A DNA stretch of 64,000 nt from Maratus speciosus (GCA_963932465.1 OZ010795.1:521115451-521179450); one strand, 5' to 3'. Positions 14,001 to 24,945 are shown, counted from the stretch's first letter. The notes: generated by a model not told the origin, from the letters alone. A program made the numbers and translations.

Positions 14001-15066
14001 TAAATTAATTTTTAAGCATTACAAATATTTCTTTCAGGTTTTGATTAAATGTTTCCGTTTTTTAATATTATCACTCATTGAAACGGATTTTCTTTTTCTT
14101 TTTTTCTTTTTTTTTTCATTTAAATAAAATTAGTAACAGTTTTTCTTTTATTTTTCGAGGTTTAATAGCCGTTTCAATTTTTTTTTATCAACGATGAATT
14201 TCGCCAAGAAATAAAATGGTAACCTTATCGCCCAAAATAACAGAATTTTCCGTCATAATTCTAAAACTAATATAGGTAGAATAATGTGTTATAGCTTAAA
14301 ACCTTCCCTGAAACAATACCTATCTAACGGTATAAGTTCCGTAAAAATCCATGCAGTAGAACTCGAAATCTAGGCGTTCGGAACGAAATTTCCGTTTGGA
14401 TTTTATATATATAATAGATAATAGAATAGATAATAGATTTTATATATATATATAATAGAATAGATAATAGATTATGTGTTATGAACTATCTCAAAGTTTA
14501 AAACAGATCGCATTGTTAGATTTCCCAATTTTAACAATATCGCGTTATGTTAGTTCCACATTCCACCACCAGGGAGCGCACTCTATTCTTAACGAAAGCG
14601 TATCCGAACGAAACTCCTTCGTGCAACCTTTCCGTAGATACATGAATCGGGAGGGTGGCGGTCTTAACGAATAATGTAAGATAATTGCTGAAATTACTAC
14701 GAAAAATATGTTTAAGGGGCCCTACGCGGGCCCCTAATAGAGTTAGAGGAAATCGGAAGACGGCAAAATAATCGCGGGGAAAAGTTTGCTTGGGTGCTTG
14801 GGAGCTACTTTTGGCGCGAGATCTAAGCTCTACGACCAATAGGAGCCCAGATATTTAAGGAAATATGAAGTTACAAAGTTCAATATAAAAGAATTTTCCG
14901 TAATAATTCTATAACTAATCTAGGTAGAATGATGTGTTATAGCTTAAAACCTTCCCTGAAACGATACCTATCTAACGGTATAAGTTCCGTCAAAATCCAT
15001 GCGGTAGAACTCGAAATCTCGGCGTTCGGAACGAAATTTCCGTTTGGATTATATATATATAATAGA
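11093..15066 (-). mobile_element. Helitron-like non-autonomous element, tandem unit 2
   Basis: Second tandem copy. Its CTAG 3' terminus (minus strand) is at 11093-11096, directly abutting unit 1. At the right edge, the minus strand begins TCTATTATATATATAT with an A immediately upstream. This matches the Helitron rule of 5' TC and 3' CTRR inserted between A and T. It differs from unit 1 by scattered substitutions and small indels, for example an extra stretch around 13591-13622. No replication-helicase coding is seen. A direct head-to-tail arrangement with no intervening host sequence fits rolling-circle read-through, although unequal crossing-over could also make it. Confidence 0.65.
12342..12635. 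mobile_element. MITE with ~28-bp terminal inverted repeats (in tandem unit 2)
   Basis: The counterpart of the MITE at 8407-8700, at the same position in the second unit. The right terminus reads GTAGAACC instead of GTAGTACC and the left has GTCTACCAA instead of GTCGACCAA, so it has mutated independently since duplication. Confidence 0.7.
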
Positions 15067-15420
15067 TATAAAATCCAAGTCTCTGTGTGTCCCTCACGAT
15101 TCCGGTAGGACCACCTCATTGAAATGAGTAATTAATGAAAAATACTAATGCAGGGTTACCACAGTAGCGCCAAATGTTGGCCAACTTGGCGATAGCTGGA
15201 TGATTTGGCAAAATTCCCATTTAAAACCATTAATCTTTCATGAGGTCACCAAAATTTAATTTAAACTTCGCTCTTTTAAGGTATTTTTTCAAAATCTATG
15301 GGTGAGAATTTAAAGTACATCTTTACATCTTCCTCCCGATGCTACTAATAAAATAACCGCCAATAGAAGAGGCTGTACTGTATGAGCTCCTAACTGCGGG
15401 ATTTTAATGTGCTTTAGGTA
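15067..15420. other. Flank of tandem units, no gene seen
   Basis: Begins with a further Helitron-like fragment (ATAAAATCCAAGTCTCTG at 15066-15083). It continues into sequence with GGGTTACCACAGTAGCGCC-type words that also occur in the nearby MITEs. No coding evidence. Confidence 0.4.
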
Positions 15421-16125
15421 CTTTTTCAGTATAGGTGCCTTGGCGAAAAAAAAAAATTGGCAACATATTTTCCGGGAACCTATCCACTGTTTCATTTTAT
15501 ATACACACGCATTTTTTTCGATATTTATACGATTTATTTAACATAAAAAAGCTGTTTCTCTAATTTTATACAGAAACAGATGTAATTTGTACATAAAAAC
15601 ATGAATAATATACATATAAAATAAACATAAAAGAAAAAATGCTCAAAATTTTTTTTTTCATAGCTGTTTATATGATTTGACAACAAATCTCAATATTTTT
15701 CCGTTATTCGGACACCATGCCAAAATGTATGCTAATGCGCCAATTATTTCAAAATGCTAAAAGATATTTGTAAGTTTATGCCAGCAGTTTAATATGAGTT
15801 TTATTTTATTGCTTTATTTTATAACAGTTATTTGTTTAAATATTTTAAGTATATAATTGTGATTTAATGAAATAGTTCGTAAAAGTCTGGAATTTTCAAA
15901 TGTTATATTTTTTAAATGCTTACTTTAGTATCGACAATATTTTTTCTTTTATTTTTCAAATGCCTCAATTCATGTGATTTTCATTTTCCGCCAACTATTA
16001 CGCTTGGCGACAATGGTATCCGTATAACGGAAAAGTACCCAAATCGCACTTTCTGATGCCCAAATTACACCAAGCTTTTTTTAAAAAACGCCAAAGCCCC
16101 TACAGTGGAAAAGTATCAAACTGTC
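15421..16125 (+). repeat. Local direct repeat, copy A (mate at 17265-17935)
   Basis: The two segments align through GGCAACATATTTTC-like starts, an ACAGAAACAGATGTAATTTG stretch (15570-15589), TTTTCATAGCTGTTTATAT and a TGCCCAAATTACACCAAGC-like end. Copy A is uninterrupted at 15582-15589 (GTAATTTG), where copy B carries a MITE flanked by duplicated GTAATTT(T/G). Copy A therefore serves as the empty site. Non-coding. Confidence 0.65.
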
Positions 16126-16212
16126 TATTATTTTGCGCTATCTGTGTTTCAGTTTATACTATATGCAAGGTGAGTGGAGCGAAGAGTTTAAACATTAAAT
16201 ATTAAATGTTTC

Positions 16213-16410
16213 GGCACAGATGTCATATCATGTTGGCGCGATTTTTTTCTGACGCCAATGTCATATACACAACGGGTACTTAACTGTCGCCAAAGCGTCG
16301 TTATTTTGCTTGATATGATAACCCGGATGTTGTTTATGCTGTTGATGTTTTCGCCAAATTGGCGTCGGAAAAAAATCGCTCCAATGTGGGGTATATATGA
16401 CAACTGTGCC
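16213..16410. mobile_element. Short MITE, copy 1 (198 bp, 8-bp target duplication)
   Basis: The ends GGCACAGATGTCATATCATG and CATATATGACAACTGTGCC-like sequence are inverted over about 50 bases, each running through GCGATTTTTTTC(T/C)GACGCCA. Flanks are AATGTTTC (16205-16212) and AAAGTTTC (16411-16418), matching at 7 of 8 positions. An 8-bp duplication suits the hAT or Merlin superfamilies. The interior has no gene; open frames on both strands simply read through the inverted repeats. Confidence 0.8.
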
Positions 16411-16483
16411 AAAGTTTCTATAAATCAGTATAAGACTAAAAAATTAAGAATAAAATAAATGCAAAATAAGGCTAAAGAAGAAT

Positions 16484-17260
16484 GAAAAATCATGCGTTAA
16501 GCATAGAATATGAAACACTTTCCAACGCATCCTGAATGCTTTAACAAAACTTCGTTATTTTGGGAAATAAGGTAAATAAGATAACTAAGTAAACATTTTA
16601 GAAAACGCATAAAAAATTTAAAAAATTGATTTCAGCAGTTACCGTCCATAGCCAATAGTACCGTTATTACATGCCACTATTTAGCTAAAATTTAATTTAA
16701 ACTACTCTTAAAGCTACTGAAATTACATTTCCAGATATTATCATCCATAGACGGTTATGTATCCAATTCTTTGCGTGACCCTGTATATCATTTTATCTAT
16801 ATTCGACACAGATGTCATATTCGCCCCATATTGGCGCGATTTTTTTCTGACGCCAATGTCATATACGCAACGGGTACTTAACTGGCGCCAAAGTATCGTT
16901 CTTTTTCTTAATGTGGTAACCCGGATTATGTTGTTTATGCTGTTGATGTTTTCGCCAAATTGGCAACCGAAAAAAATCGCGCCAATATGGGGCGAATATG
17001 CCATCTGTGCCCTATATTCTACAAACATTTCTTAGTAAACTAAATGCAGTTCAGCGTAAAACTGCATAACTCCTTTAAAAACCTTAAGCTATTTATTCTC
17101 ATACTCAGTAATCATTACGAATTCTTTTGTGTAGCCCTGCATATGAACTGTAGCATTTATACACACAGTATAGTATGCATAAAAGTAGTGAAACATAAAA
17201 GTGCATATCATAATTAAAAATGCATTTCTAGCAATCATTGCTTATGTACAATACTTCGGA
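16484..17260 (+). repeat. Dispersed monomeric repeat A, copy 1
   Basis: Shares AATCATGCGT..AGCATAGA and GAAACACTTTCCAAC with 59405-59442, then the same order of GACGG..ATGTATCC, CCCTGTATAT, TCAGTTCAGCGTAAAA and GCATATCATAATT words. It is interrupted by the MITE at 16805-17011. Non-coding and AT-rich. Each monomer ends with a TTTTGTGTAGCCCTGTATAT-like phrase. Confidence 0.7.
16805..17011. mobile_element. Short MITE, copy 2 (207 bp, perfect 8-bp target duplication)
   Basis: Starts GACACAGATGTCATATTC and ends GAATATGCCATCTGTGCC; the ends are inverted over about 50 bases. It is flanked by a perfect 8-bp duplication CTATATTC at 16797-16804 and 17012-17019. The related repeat copy at 59879-59886 has a single CTATATTC with no insertion, so both the boundaries and the duplication are confirmed within the window. 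Confidence 0.88.
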
Positions 17261-17264
17261 GAAA

Positions 17265-17935
17265 AGTTTCTTGGCGAGAAAGAAGTTTGCCAACGTATTT
17301 TCTGATAACCTATTTACTGCTTCATACTCACAAGCAATTTTTTGCATATGTATGCAATTTATTTAATGTAAAAAAAGCTATTTACCCATTTTTATAAAAA
17401 AACAGAAGTAATTTTTGCACAGATGTCATATACGCATCGGGGTTGGCGTGATTTTTCTCTAACGCCAATTCGGCAGAAATCTTACTTTCGAATACCAGTT
17501 ACTTATATATTTTTAAATTATTTGCTATCATTTCGAAAAGGAAATAACTATAAATAAATAAAAGTTTGAATAATAACTATAGAACAAAACAGTTTACATA
17601 ATTTAAAAACAGAAAATAAAAGTAAATAAACAATTTATTAATAAATAAAAAACAATAGCCGGGTTACCATAGCAAGCAAAATAACACCATTTTAGTGCCA
17701 GTTAGGTATCCCGGTTCATATCTGAAATCTGTGCCGTAATTTGTATATAAAAAATATTATATATATTTAAAAACGATTTTTTTATGTATATAAGTGCATA
17801 TATAAACAAAAATAAAAGTTCATTAGATTTGTTTTCATAGCTGTTTGTATATTTTGGCAACATATCTCACTTTCAGATGCCCGAATTACGCAAAGCTTTT
17901 TTTTTTTAAATGCGCCATAATGGAAAAGTACCTAA
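17265..17935 (+). repeat. Local direct repeat, copy B
   Basis: Diverged mate of 15421-16125, in the same orientation, interrupted by the MITE at 17416-17735. Shared words include GCTATTTACCC/GCTGTTTCTC, TTTTCATAGCTGTTTGTAT and CAAAGCTTTTTTTT near the right end. Non-coding. Confidence 0.6.
17416..17735. mobile_element. Short MITE, copy 3 (320 bp, with extra interior sequence)
   Basis: The left end TGCACAGATGTCATATACGC and right end TATCTGAAATCTGTGCC belong to the same MITE family. GGGTTACCAT and GGTATCCCGG in the interior match copies 1 and 2 in reverse orientation. Flanks GTAATTTT (17408-17415) and GTAATTTG (17736-17743) agree at 7 of 8 bases. It is about 110 bases longer than its sisters because of an AT-rich stretch between about 17480 and 17656. 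Confidence 0.75.
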
Positions 17936-19171
17936 ATAAATAATTAACAGAACTAACCAATTATACAAACTAAAACTTTTTATTTCGAGATCAAAGCATT
18001 GTTTTTAATTTCGATTAAAAATACATATATCCTTGGATAACTTTAGTTTAAATTAGGTTCACGGCTTAATATCTCATTCCATAAACCTAAACAAACACAA
18101 GGGATTCATTCATCATGAACCGTAAAAAATATTAAATCATTGAGGTAATCATTCACAAAGTAAGTCCTCCAACAATCAATGGACAATATTCTAATGACGT
18201 CATAGTAGGTAAAATGGTGGCGGTATCATTTGTTTATGGTTTGAAATCGCAAAGATTTAATTTTGCAATGTCTCTTAGTTATAGTATTTTATTGTCATAT
18301 TTATAAGCTCAGAACAAAAGCATATTTTTTGCTTATTTAGTTATTAAAGACGGAAAAAAATTATAAATGTGCATGATTTGAAAAATTTAAATAATTTTCT
18401 TTCTTAATACTAAAAAATAACATCGGGAAGTAACAGCGAGTTTAAGTTAAATAAGTTGAGCTGTTTAATTCTGTTGTAATATTCAAAATAACTGTATTTA
18501 TTAGATTTCAGTAAACAACATCAGGGCCCGATTAAACTTTGAAATTAGAGGAATTACAATGTCATTTCAGGACCTTTCTTTTGGAGAAGCTTTTCTAAAT
18601 TCCACATACACATGGAAACTCTTCAGTGCTAGAAATATTATTCCTAGGACTGGCATAACATGAGAACGGCCTGCAATTTTACACAAGTTTTTGAAAACTA
18701 CTTTATATCAGAAATTTTACTAAAAACTGGTTACTTTTTTGTTATAGAGGCCCACACTATTAGAATTATGACAAGTTGCAGCCAATTTCGCCAAAGTCGT
18801 AACCAAGATCGTGAAGCACACACATATAATACCATATAATACCATTTCATGAAACCGTATACGATAATTTAATATTTTTTACCTTACTTCAAGTGTGTGA
18901 TTTATTTATTTTTAAGGCTTAACAACCTAAATTGTCCAATATATGAATTTAAAAAAATGTAATCAAAGATTGTATAGACATGACCGCAAAGAGCCTCAAA
19001 TCCGCACAACACTTAAAACCAAACTGTGCAGATTAGTGGTCTTCTACTGTACACAGTTTTACATAAATGTGTTTCGTTCTTAAAATGTGTTATTTTCATC
19101 TATCACTGCGGAAGAATCGAGAAAACTCATATTCTTGCACATGAGTTGTATATATCTTTATATCTAAATTT
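17936..19171. other. AT-rich DNA, no gene seen
   Basis: No open frame with recognisable coding. The right part is probably the body of the Helitron-like element whose 3' end lies at 19200, but I cannot place its 5' end. Confidence 0.4.
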
Positions 19172-19200
19172 CCGTCATTTTTGACGGGCTACCTTTCTAG
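19172..19200 (+). mobile_element. Helitron 3' terminus
   Basis: A perfect 6-bp hairpin CCGTCA-TTTT-TGACGG (19172-19187) is followed by GCTACCTTTCTAG and then T at 19201. A terminal hairpin 9-10 bases ahead of CTRR, inserted before T, is the canonical Helitron 3' end. The element body lies to the left. Confidence 0.65.
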
Positions 19201-20082
19201 TATATATAATAGATCCGACATTACATTACACAAATATATCATTAAAAGCTGTTATCTAGACTTTAAAATCCGATAGTACAAAGAATACGCCGCTTATGTC
19301 ATTATGCATGTCCAAACCGTCCGTGTCTTTAAGAGTTACTTATCCCAGCTAATTACCAACGGGGTTTTTTTTCATTATCAACAATGCTTTTATATTTCTG
19401 CTACGATACGTATTTATTCAGCTCTCCTCAACAACTTTGCTGAATGTCCGCAAATCCAAATATGTGTATAACGGAAAATGCTCTTTTCTCAAACACTATG
19501 TGACCTATGGATTATGGCAATTGCCATAGTTTTCCTGCAAGGTTCAAAGTAATACCAACTACCTCTTACTTTTTTTATAATTTTAGTTTCTTTAGATTTG
19601 AAAAATGAGAGAGGGAACTTTTTTTTGCACTACATTTTCGACGATATCTTTGAAAATATAATACTTAAAATTAAAAGAAATGTAGTCAGAGTTCAGAGTT
19701 TCACACGATACCCCACACGATATACAAGGAAACGATTTTTTTTTTCAAGTAAATTAAATAGTTCCCTCTACATTTTTCCTAAATATAATTGCGAATTTTT
19801 AATAATCTGTAAGCATGTGGGTCAGTTGTCTATATTACTTCCCCAATTTGAACTTTCCATGTCCCAAAGTTTACGAATAAAATGACTGACAGACAAACAC
19901 AGGACTGATCTTATAATGGTTTCTTTTTCACTTTTGAGATGGAGTCCTAACATTTAAAATGTAGTTTTAAGCTAGGAATCATTCGATATATTACATTTCA
20001 AGATTTCTTTAGTAGTTACATCTTACTTTGTTTCTTCGTTTCCTACTGGTTTATTATGAAATCAACCAGAGTAATAATTGTT
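19201..20082. other. AT-rich DNA, no gene seen
   Basis: The open frame at 19598-19885 (95 codons) shows no known motif and its composition is that of translated AT-rich DNA. ACTGACAGACAAACACAGGAC near 19884 resembles the CAGAC-rich tails of the dispersed repeats. Confidence 0.4.
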
Positions 20083-20096
20083 CCCTTTATGGAATA

Positions 20097-20339
20097 GTTG
20101 GTTGGTTGGTTGATTTTGTGACGGCCGATTATCTACACTAGGGATATAGGCCCGAGGGGTAGTGCCCTTCGTGGGGGTCTTTCTAAGGGAACCTAACCCA
20201 TATTAACGCATGGAAATCCATGGTTCGAAGAAAACCACGTAAACTCCGAACGATTAGGCCGACGGGCGCGATTGGGATCGAACCCAGCACTTCCCGTCTA
20301 CCAGTTTCGAGAGCAGAACCTCTCAGCCACTGGTGGGGC
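20097..20339 (-). mobile_element. tRNA-derived SINE with 14-bp target duplication
   Basis: On the minus strand it starts with a tRNA-like head: box-A-like AGTGGCTGAGAGG and box-B-like GGGTTCGATCCC. A non-tRNA body containing GGCCTATATCCCTAGTG follows, then a simple CCAA tail. It is flanked by a perfect direct repeat CCCTTTATGGAATA at 20083-20096 and 20340-20353, the mark of target-primed retroposition. A second copy lies at 49184-49418. The head is closest to serine/leucine-type tRNAs by eye; no isotype is assigned. Confidence 0.88.
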
Positions 20340-20353
20340 CCCTTTATGGAATA

Positions 20354-20738
20354 ATAAGCGATAGTGTGTGACTACTAAAAAACTGAATCATTGCGAAGCA
20401 TCAAATTCTCTGTGGTTTCGCGACTAATTTAACTGTTTCACACAGAAAAAATGCAGAAGTATTTCATGATGAATCTATCAGAAAAACGCCTGTGTAATAT
20501 TCTCGAATTCAAAAGGTATTACGACGCGTTATATAGATACATTTTCTGTTTAAAATTCCGAACTTTCTTTATACAGAGACAGAAATTACCGTCAGTATTC
20601 ATTTTAATGAAATTCAATTATTCGCTTTCCAATAGATAATGGTAGGAGTATTTTCTATACGTATTTCGAAAATTAAATTATTCAATATGTCCTAAAATAT
20701 AAATTCATAATATATATATATATAGAGAGAGAGAGAGG
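20354..20738. other. AT-rich DNA ending in an (AT)n(GA)n microsatellite
   Basis: No gene seen; the frame at 20451-20639 is not recognisable. A microsatellite of TA then GA dinucleotides occupies about 20709-20738 and marks the left edge of the next element. Confidence 0.5.
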
Positions 20739-21634
20739 AGGGTAGTACACAGTGAGACGAAAATTATTATTACTAAACGAATGGCAACGATTTTTATTCT
20801 TTTGAAAAAATTTTTGCTACATCTTTAAGCTACACAAATACACTACACACTAATGTATAAATGGTTTTAAAAAAGTTATTTATAAAAGCACAGAAGCAGA
20901 ATAACGGAGTATCAAAAATTGTCTCACTGTGTACCACAAGTGGTACACTGTGAGACAATGTATATATTTTCATAGATCATACATTTTTTCAGTCTATCAA
21001 TAATTTTCTGCAGTTTATGACTTCTAATTAATATTTCTAGATTAAAAAAAAATTAAAAATATGAGCCTCGGGTGAACAATGGCAGACATTGGGCTACCTT
21101 CATTCGAATTTTCAGCCTCTTACGTTTAGTAGATTTTACTAGCCATCGCACGTCTCCCCAAACACACAGATAGAGAGAAAGAGAAAAAAAAAACCTTCTT
21201 TTATTAATAAATAACTTTTTTTCATCAGAACAACATGGCAGATACACAATGAGGCACGTCTCACTGTGTACCACAACTGTGTGTCTCACTGTGTACTTTC
21301 GCTACATTGTAACAAAATGGATTCCATATCATTTTCACTGCTTTGAATGCTTGTGTCGTTTTGTCGACATAGTCTATCATTAGATATAACTAGGTTTGGT
21401 TAAGTAAATATACGCTATAATGAAAGAAATAAACTCTAAAATGGACGTTTATGTAACTTTAACCCCTGTAAAATAAATAATTACTTACTATTTTGTCGAA
21501 CGAGTAACCGGAGTGCCGAAACTACATCCACGTGTTGCATAAGATGAGGTGGTTCAGTGTGTGTTCCAGCTAAGAGAAAAAGTTATAACTATATGTCAAA
21601 ATGGCTGCTGTCTCACTGTGTACTCCCCTACCCT
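20739..21634. mobile_element. DNA element with iterated GTCTCACTGTGTAC motif
   Basis: The left end AGGGTAGTACACAGTGAGAC and right end GTCTCACTGTGTACTCCCCT followed by ACCCT form inverted termini. Four more copies of GTCTCACTGTGTAC, or its complement with at most one change, lie inside at 20921, 20943 (inverted), 21258 and 21283. A GTACCACAAGTGGTAC palindrome sits at 20931. No transposase is recognised in the ~900 bases, so it is probably a non-autonomous copy. TA microsatellites flank both sides and hide any target duplication. Superfamily unknown to me. Confidence 0.65.
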
Positions 21635-21679
21635 ATATGTATGTATATATATATATATATATATTAAGTATATATAACA

Positions 21680-21925
21680 GGGTACCCACGAAACGAATAA
21701 CCTGACCGACCTTTATTTTCGCAACCGTTGGTCCTAGATGCATACTTACAATTACAAAAATGGTTTAAATAAGGTAAAGAATTATTTGTAATGCTATTTG
21801 GGTCAAGAAAAAACATTTATTAAAAAATTACGAAATTTAAAATTGTATACGGACCACCGTTCCCATTAGTTATATTTAGTAAAATTTTCCTGTTACACTG
21901 ACAAGTAAGACAAAAAAAAAGTCCC
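21680..21925 (+). repeat. Left terminal inverted repeat of the 4-kb transposon
   Basis: Pairs with the right repeat almost end to end. The outermost ~30 bases are the most diverged part. The inner edge contains CACTGACAAGTAAGAC, present as GTCTTACTTGTCAGTG on the right side. Confidence 0.85.
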
Positions 21926-22164
21926 GTTATTCTACAATTAAAATTGCCCGAGTATTAACAGTTTAAAGTTGGAGCATATTTTTTGCTTCAAATTAGGGGT
22001 CATTCACAAATTTAGTAGAAATATAGTTTCGTCAGATATATTAAAAGAAATGGTTGAGTGTAAAATTAACATTACAATATAAATTTTAAAACTTTAATCA
22101 TTCTGACATATTAATGCGAAATACACAATTTGTAATAAAAATATTTAAAAAAAACATAATTTTT

Positions 22165-22480
22165 GTTAAATAAAATGATGAAAATTAACAGTTTTAGCTT
22201 TTGATAATTGATTCTTTTGTATTCAGTACCGCTGAATCCGAAATTTACCCTCATTTTTTACCATCACGTAAAGATTTTTTTGCAAATCGTAAATTTTAAA
22301 ATAAAAAAAAAAAAAATAGCGAGAATTTGATACTATGAAATAGATGTGATTGTTGGGTTTTTAACTTTTAATAATTTATTTTTATGTATTTTCTATCGCT
22401 GAATTCGTAAATGACCTTCATTTTTTACCATCACGTCAGGATTTTTCGCAAATTGTACATTTTAAAGATAAAAAATTCAA
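22165..22480 (-). repeat. Two subterminal repeats of the 4-kb transposon, left side
   Basis: Two tandem units, about 150 bases apart. Each contains GCTGAAT(C/T)CG, a CATTTTTTACCATCACGT word and TTTTTNGCAAAT. The same unit appears in the opposite orientation at about 22640-22775 and on the right side at 24610-24945. The shared core reads TTGCRAAAAAATCCTGACGT. Confidence 0.7.
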
Positions 22481-22929
22481 AGTTAAAATTGAACCGCCTA
22501 CACCACCTCATCGGGCCCCTCAGCTGTTTAGCTGTAAGAATCCCAGTATTTGCCAAAAAATTGAATAAATTATTTCATTAAATAAAATTAAACTAGATAA
22601 AAAAAGGTTTTATATCTGTTTTATAGTTTCAGATTTTCGCTATATTTTAACTTTGACATTTACGATTTGCAAAAAAATTTCTAACGTGATATTTAAAAAT
22701 GAAGGCCATTTTCAGATTCAGTGCGAAAAGTGCATAAAAATTCAATTACACAGGTCTGCGATGAAAAAAAATACAAGGGAATTGATAGCTGAAAATTATG
22801 TATTTCTTAGTGCTAATTTAAAAAATAAAAATGAAAAAAAATCTATCACGTCACGTTTTCTTGAAAAATTCAATTTTACTTGTATTTTTATGAACACTCC
22901 ATAGGCCGTACCTCATGGTTCCTCGGTTC

Positions 22930-24115
22930 CTCATGGACCTGATGTGCCAGTGCCTTTGCCTCCAATTTAATTACCAGTCATCTCTTCAGAGTCTTCAGTC
23001 TCGGAACATCCAGAAGTTCAAGGTTCCTACACCGAATATAATCCCTCTGGAAGCGATAAATCTGTCTTTCTCTCAGATTGAACTTAATGATCTGACTAGA
23101 GATATGGGAATTTCGAAAGAGCAGAGGAGTTGTTGAGCTCCAGCTTGAAAGAAAAAAAAACTTATTGGATAAATGAACCTCTTGTTATTGGAAAAAGAAT
23201 TGAGAAAAGGAATTCGTTAAGTACTTTGAGGAAGAGTTGAACCTGGTCTATTGTGCTGATGTTCATGGATTGATGAGCAATTTTAATATCACCTACGATA
23301 AAGATTAATGGATGTTGTCTATAGATTCATCGAAAAGGAGCCTTAAAGCTGTCCTTCTTCATCACGGAAGCCAGTATGCATCTTTACCAGTTGGACATTC
23401 GGTGCATTTAAAAGAACGCTATGAAAACATTTCTATCGTCCGAAACAAAATAAAATATGCCGACATCGGTTTGACCGTTTGTGGTGATTTGAAAGTTGTC
23501 TCCATGTTTCTTGGTCAACACGGGGGATACACAAAGTATCCATGTTTCATTTGTGAGTGGGACAGCCTTCATAAAACTAAAAAAAGAATGGCCGAAAAGA
23601 CAAAATCTTAAACAAGACACCAAGATTGTGATTGGAAACAGCTTAGTTGAACCAAAAATTGTATTGTTTCAAAACAATGCGATTGTTTCCACCTGTGCAA
23701 AAAGTTTCCGGGTTTATCCGAAGCCTGGTTTAAAGTAAAAATCTTTGTTGGTCAAGTATCCGCAAGCTTATGAATGCTAAAGAGTTTGAGAATAGCGTGA
23801 CAACAAAAGAGAAAGAAGCTTGGGCTGCCTTCAAAGATGTCAGCAAATTTCTGTGTAATTACAAGGATCCTGACTATAAGCCATTTGTAATGAATATTCT
23901 GGACAAATTTCAAGCGTTGGGTTACTCCATGAGTGTCAAAATATATTTCCATCTCTCACATTTGGACTTTTTCTCTAAAAGTTACGATCAGTCAGCAAAT
24001 AACAGGGTGAAGGGTTGCATCAAGACATCAAAGCTATGCAGCGCAAATATCGAGGAAAATGGGACCAGAACAAAATTGCCGACTGCTGTTGGATGTTAAC
24101 ATGAGATAGGCCATA
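22930..24115 (+). pseudogene. Decayed transposase-like gene of an uncharacterised multicopy arthropod family
   Basis: Conceptual translation gives recognisable blocks in shifting frames. A segment near 23062-23140 includes SFSQIELNDLTRDM. 23312-23560 includes IDSSKRSLKAVLLHHGS, PVGHSVHLKE, ICGDLK-like VCGDLKVVSMFLGQ and GGYTKYPCFICEWDS. 23770-23945 includes KEKEAWAAFKDVSKF and ILDKFQALGYSMSVKI. The C-terminal block at 24017-24097 includes HQDIKAMQRKYRGKWDQNK. I know near-identical phrases from abundant uncharacterised proteins in spiders and aphids. The gene is broken by stops and frameshifts (for example the stop before 23312 and the frame changes near 23560, 23700 and 24000). Its central position between inverted repeats supports a transposase role; the catalytic residues are not known to me. 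Confidence 0.75.
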
Positions 24116-24609
24116 GTGTGAACATAAAATGAGAACTTCAAAAAGAAGTTTCAAAGGACAAAATGTTAAAGAGTGCGTACTTAAATATAAACTTTTTTTT
24201 TATTGTTTTTTGCTCAGTTTAAAATTTGTTTGAAACTTTCATGTACGCATATATAATATTTGCCCCTCTTGGTCAGTCACTTATTTTATGTATGTTACCT
24301 TAATAAAAACAAATTAAAATAGTATGTTGATGATTATTTTCTAGAAACTGCACTAAAATTTGATGTAAAAACTTTAAACTAAAGGGAACTTTTTTGTTTT
24401 TCTCTCGACAAGAGGCGGCTTGTTCGATCTAGCAACATTGGTTTTCATCCATTTAACTCTAAAAAAATAATCAATTTGAAAAATCTATTTGCTCCCAAAA
24501 AATTGATTATTTTACATACATTTAAATGAACAAAAACCACAGTTGCTAGATAGTACATGAAAAATTGTTCGCTAGAATTCCTTTTTAAATAGGTTTTAAC
24601 AAAAATATC

Positions 24610-24945
24610 GATATCGATTTTACAAAATATCTTGACGTGGTGGGAAAAAAAATGGAGGTCATTTTCGAAATCAGCACACCAAATAATATAAAAATCAGTG
24701 AAAACGTATCTTGTAGTTTTCTAAAACTTCAATTTCGCAGGCCTGTGTTATTAAAAGTTAAAATATGCAGTCATCTCCTCTATTTTATAGTATCCGCTTT
24801 TTGTTATTTTTTAACTTCAATTTATGATTTGCGAAAAAATCCTGACAGGATGGTTAAAAGTAAAGGTAACTAGCATATTCAGTGCTAAAAAATACATAAA
24901 AGTTAAAAAACACAACCATCGCAGTCTTGTGTTATCTAATCTAAA
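24610..24945 (+). repeat. Subterminal repeats of the 4-kb transposon, right side
   Basis: Two diverged copies, with cores CTTGACGTGGTGGG..GGAGGTCATTTTCGAA at about 24630 and GATTTGCGAAAAAATCCTGAC at about 24826. They are inverted relative to the two left-side copies, so the transposon is roughly symmetric inward of its termini. Confidence 0.6.

Noticed and set aside
16188..17035. Similar open frames on both strands at 16.2 and 17.0 kb
   Set aside because: They arise because the MITE inverted repeats read open in both directions. The shared peptide is a translation of the repeat, not a gene.
23408..23952. Minus-strand open frames opposite the transposase-like gene
   Set aside because: Antisense shadows of a coding-like sequence; the plus-strand translation matches a known family.
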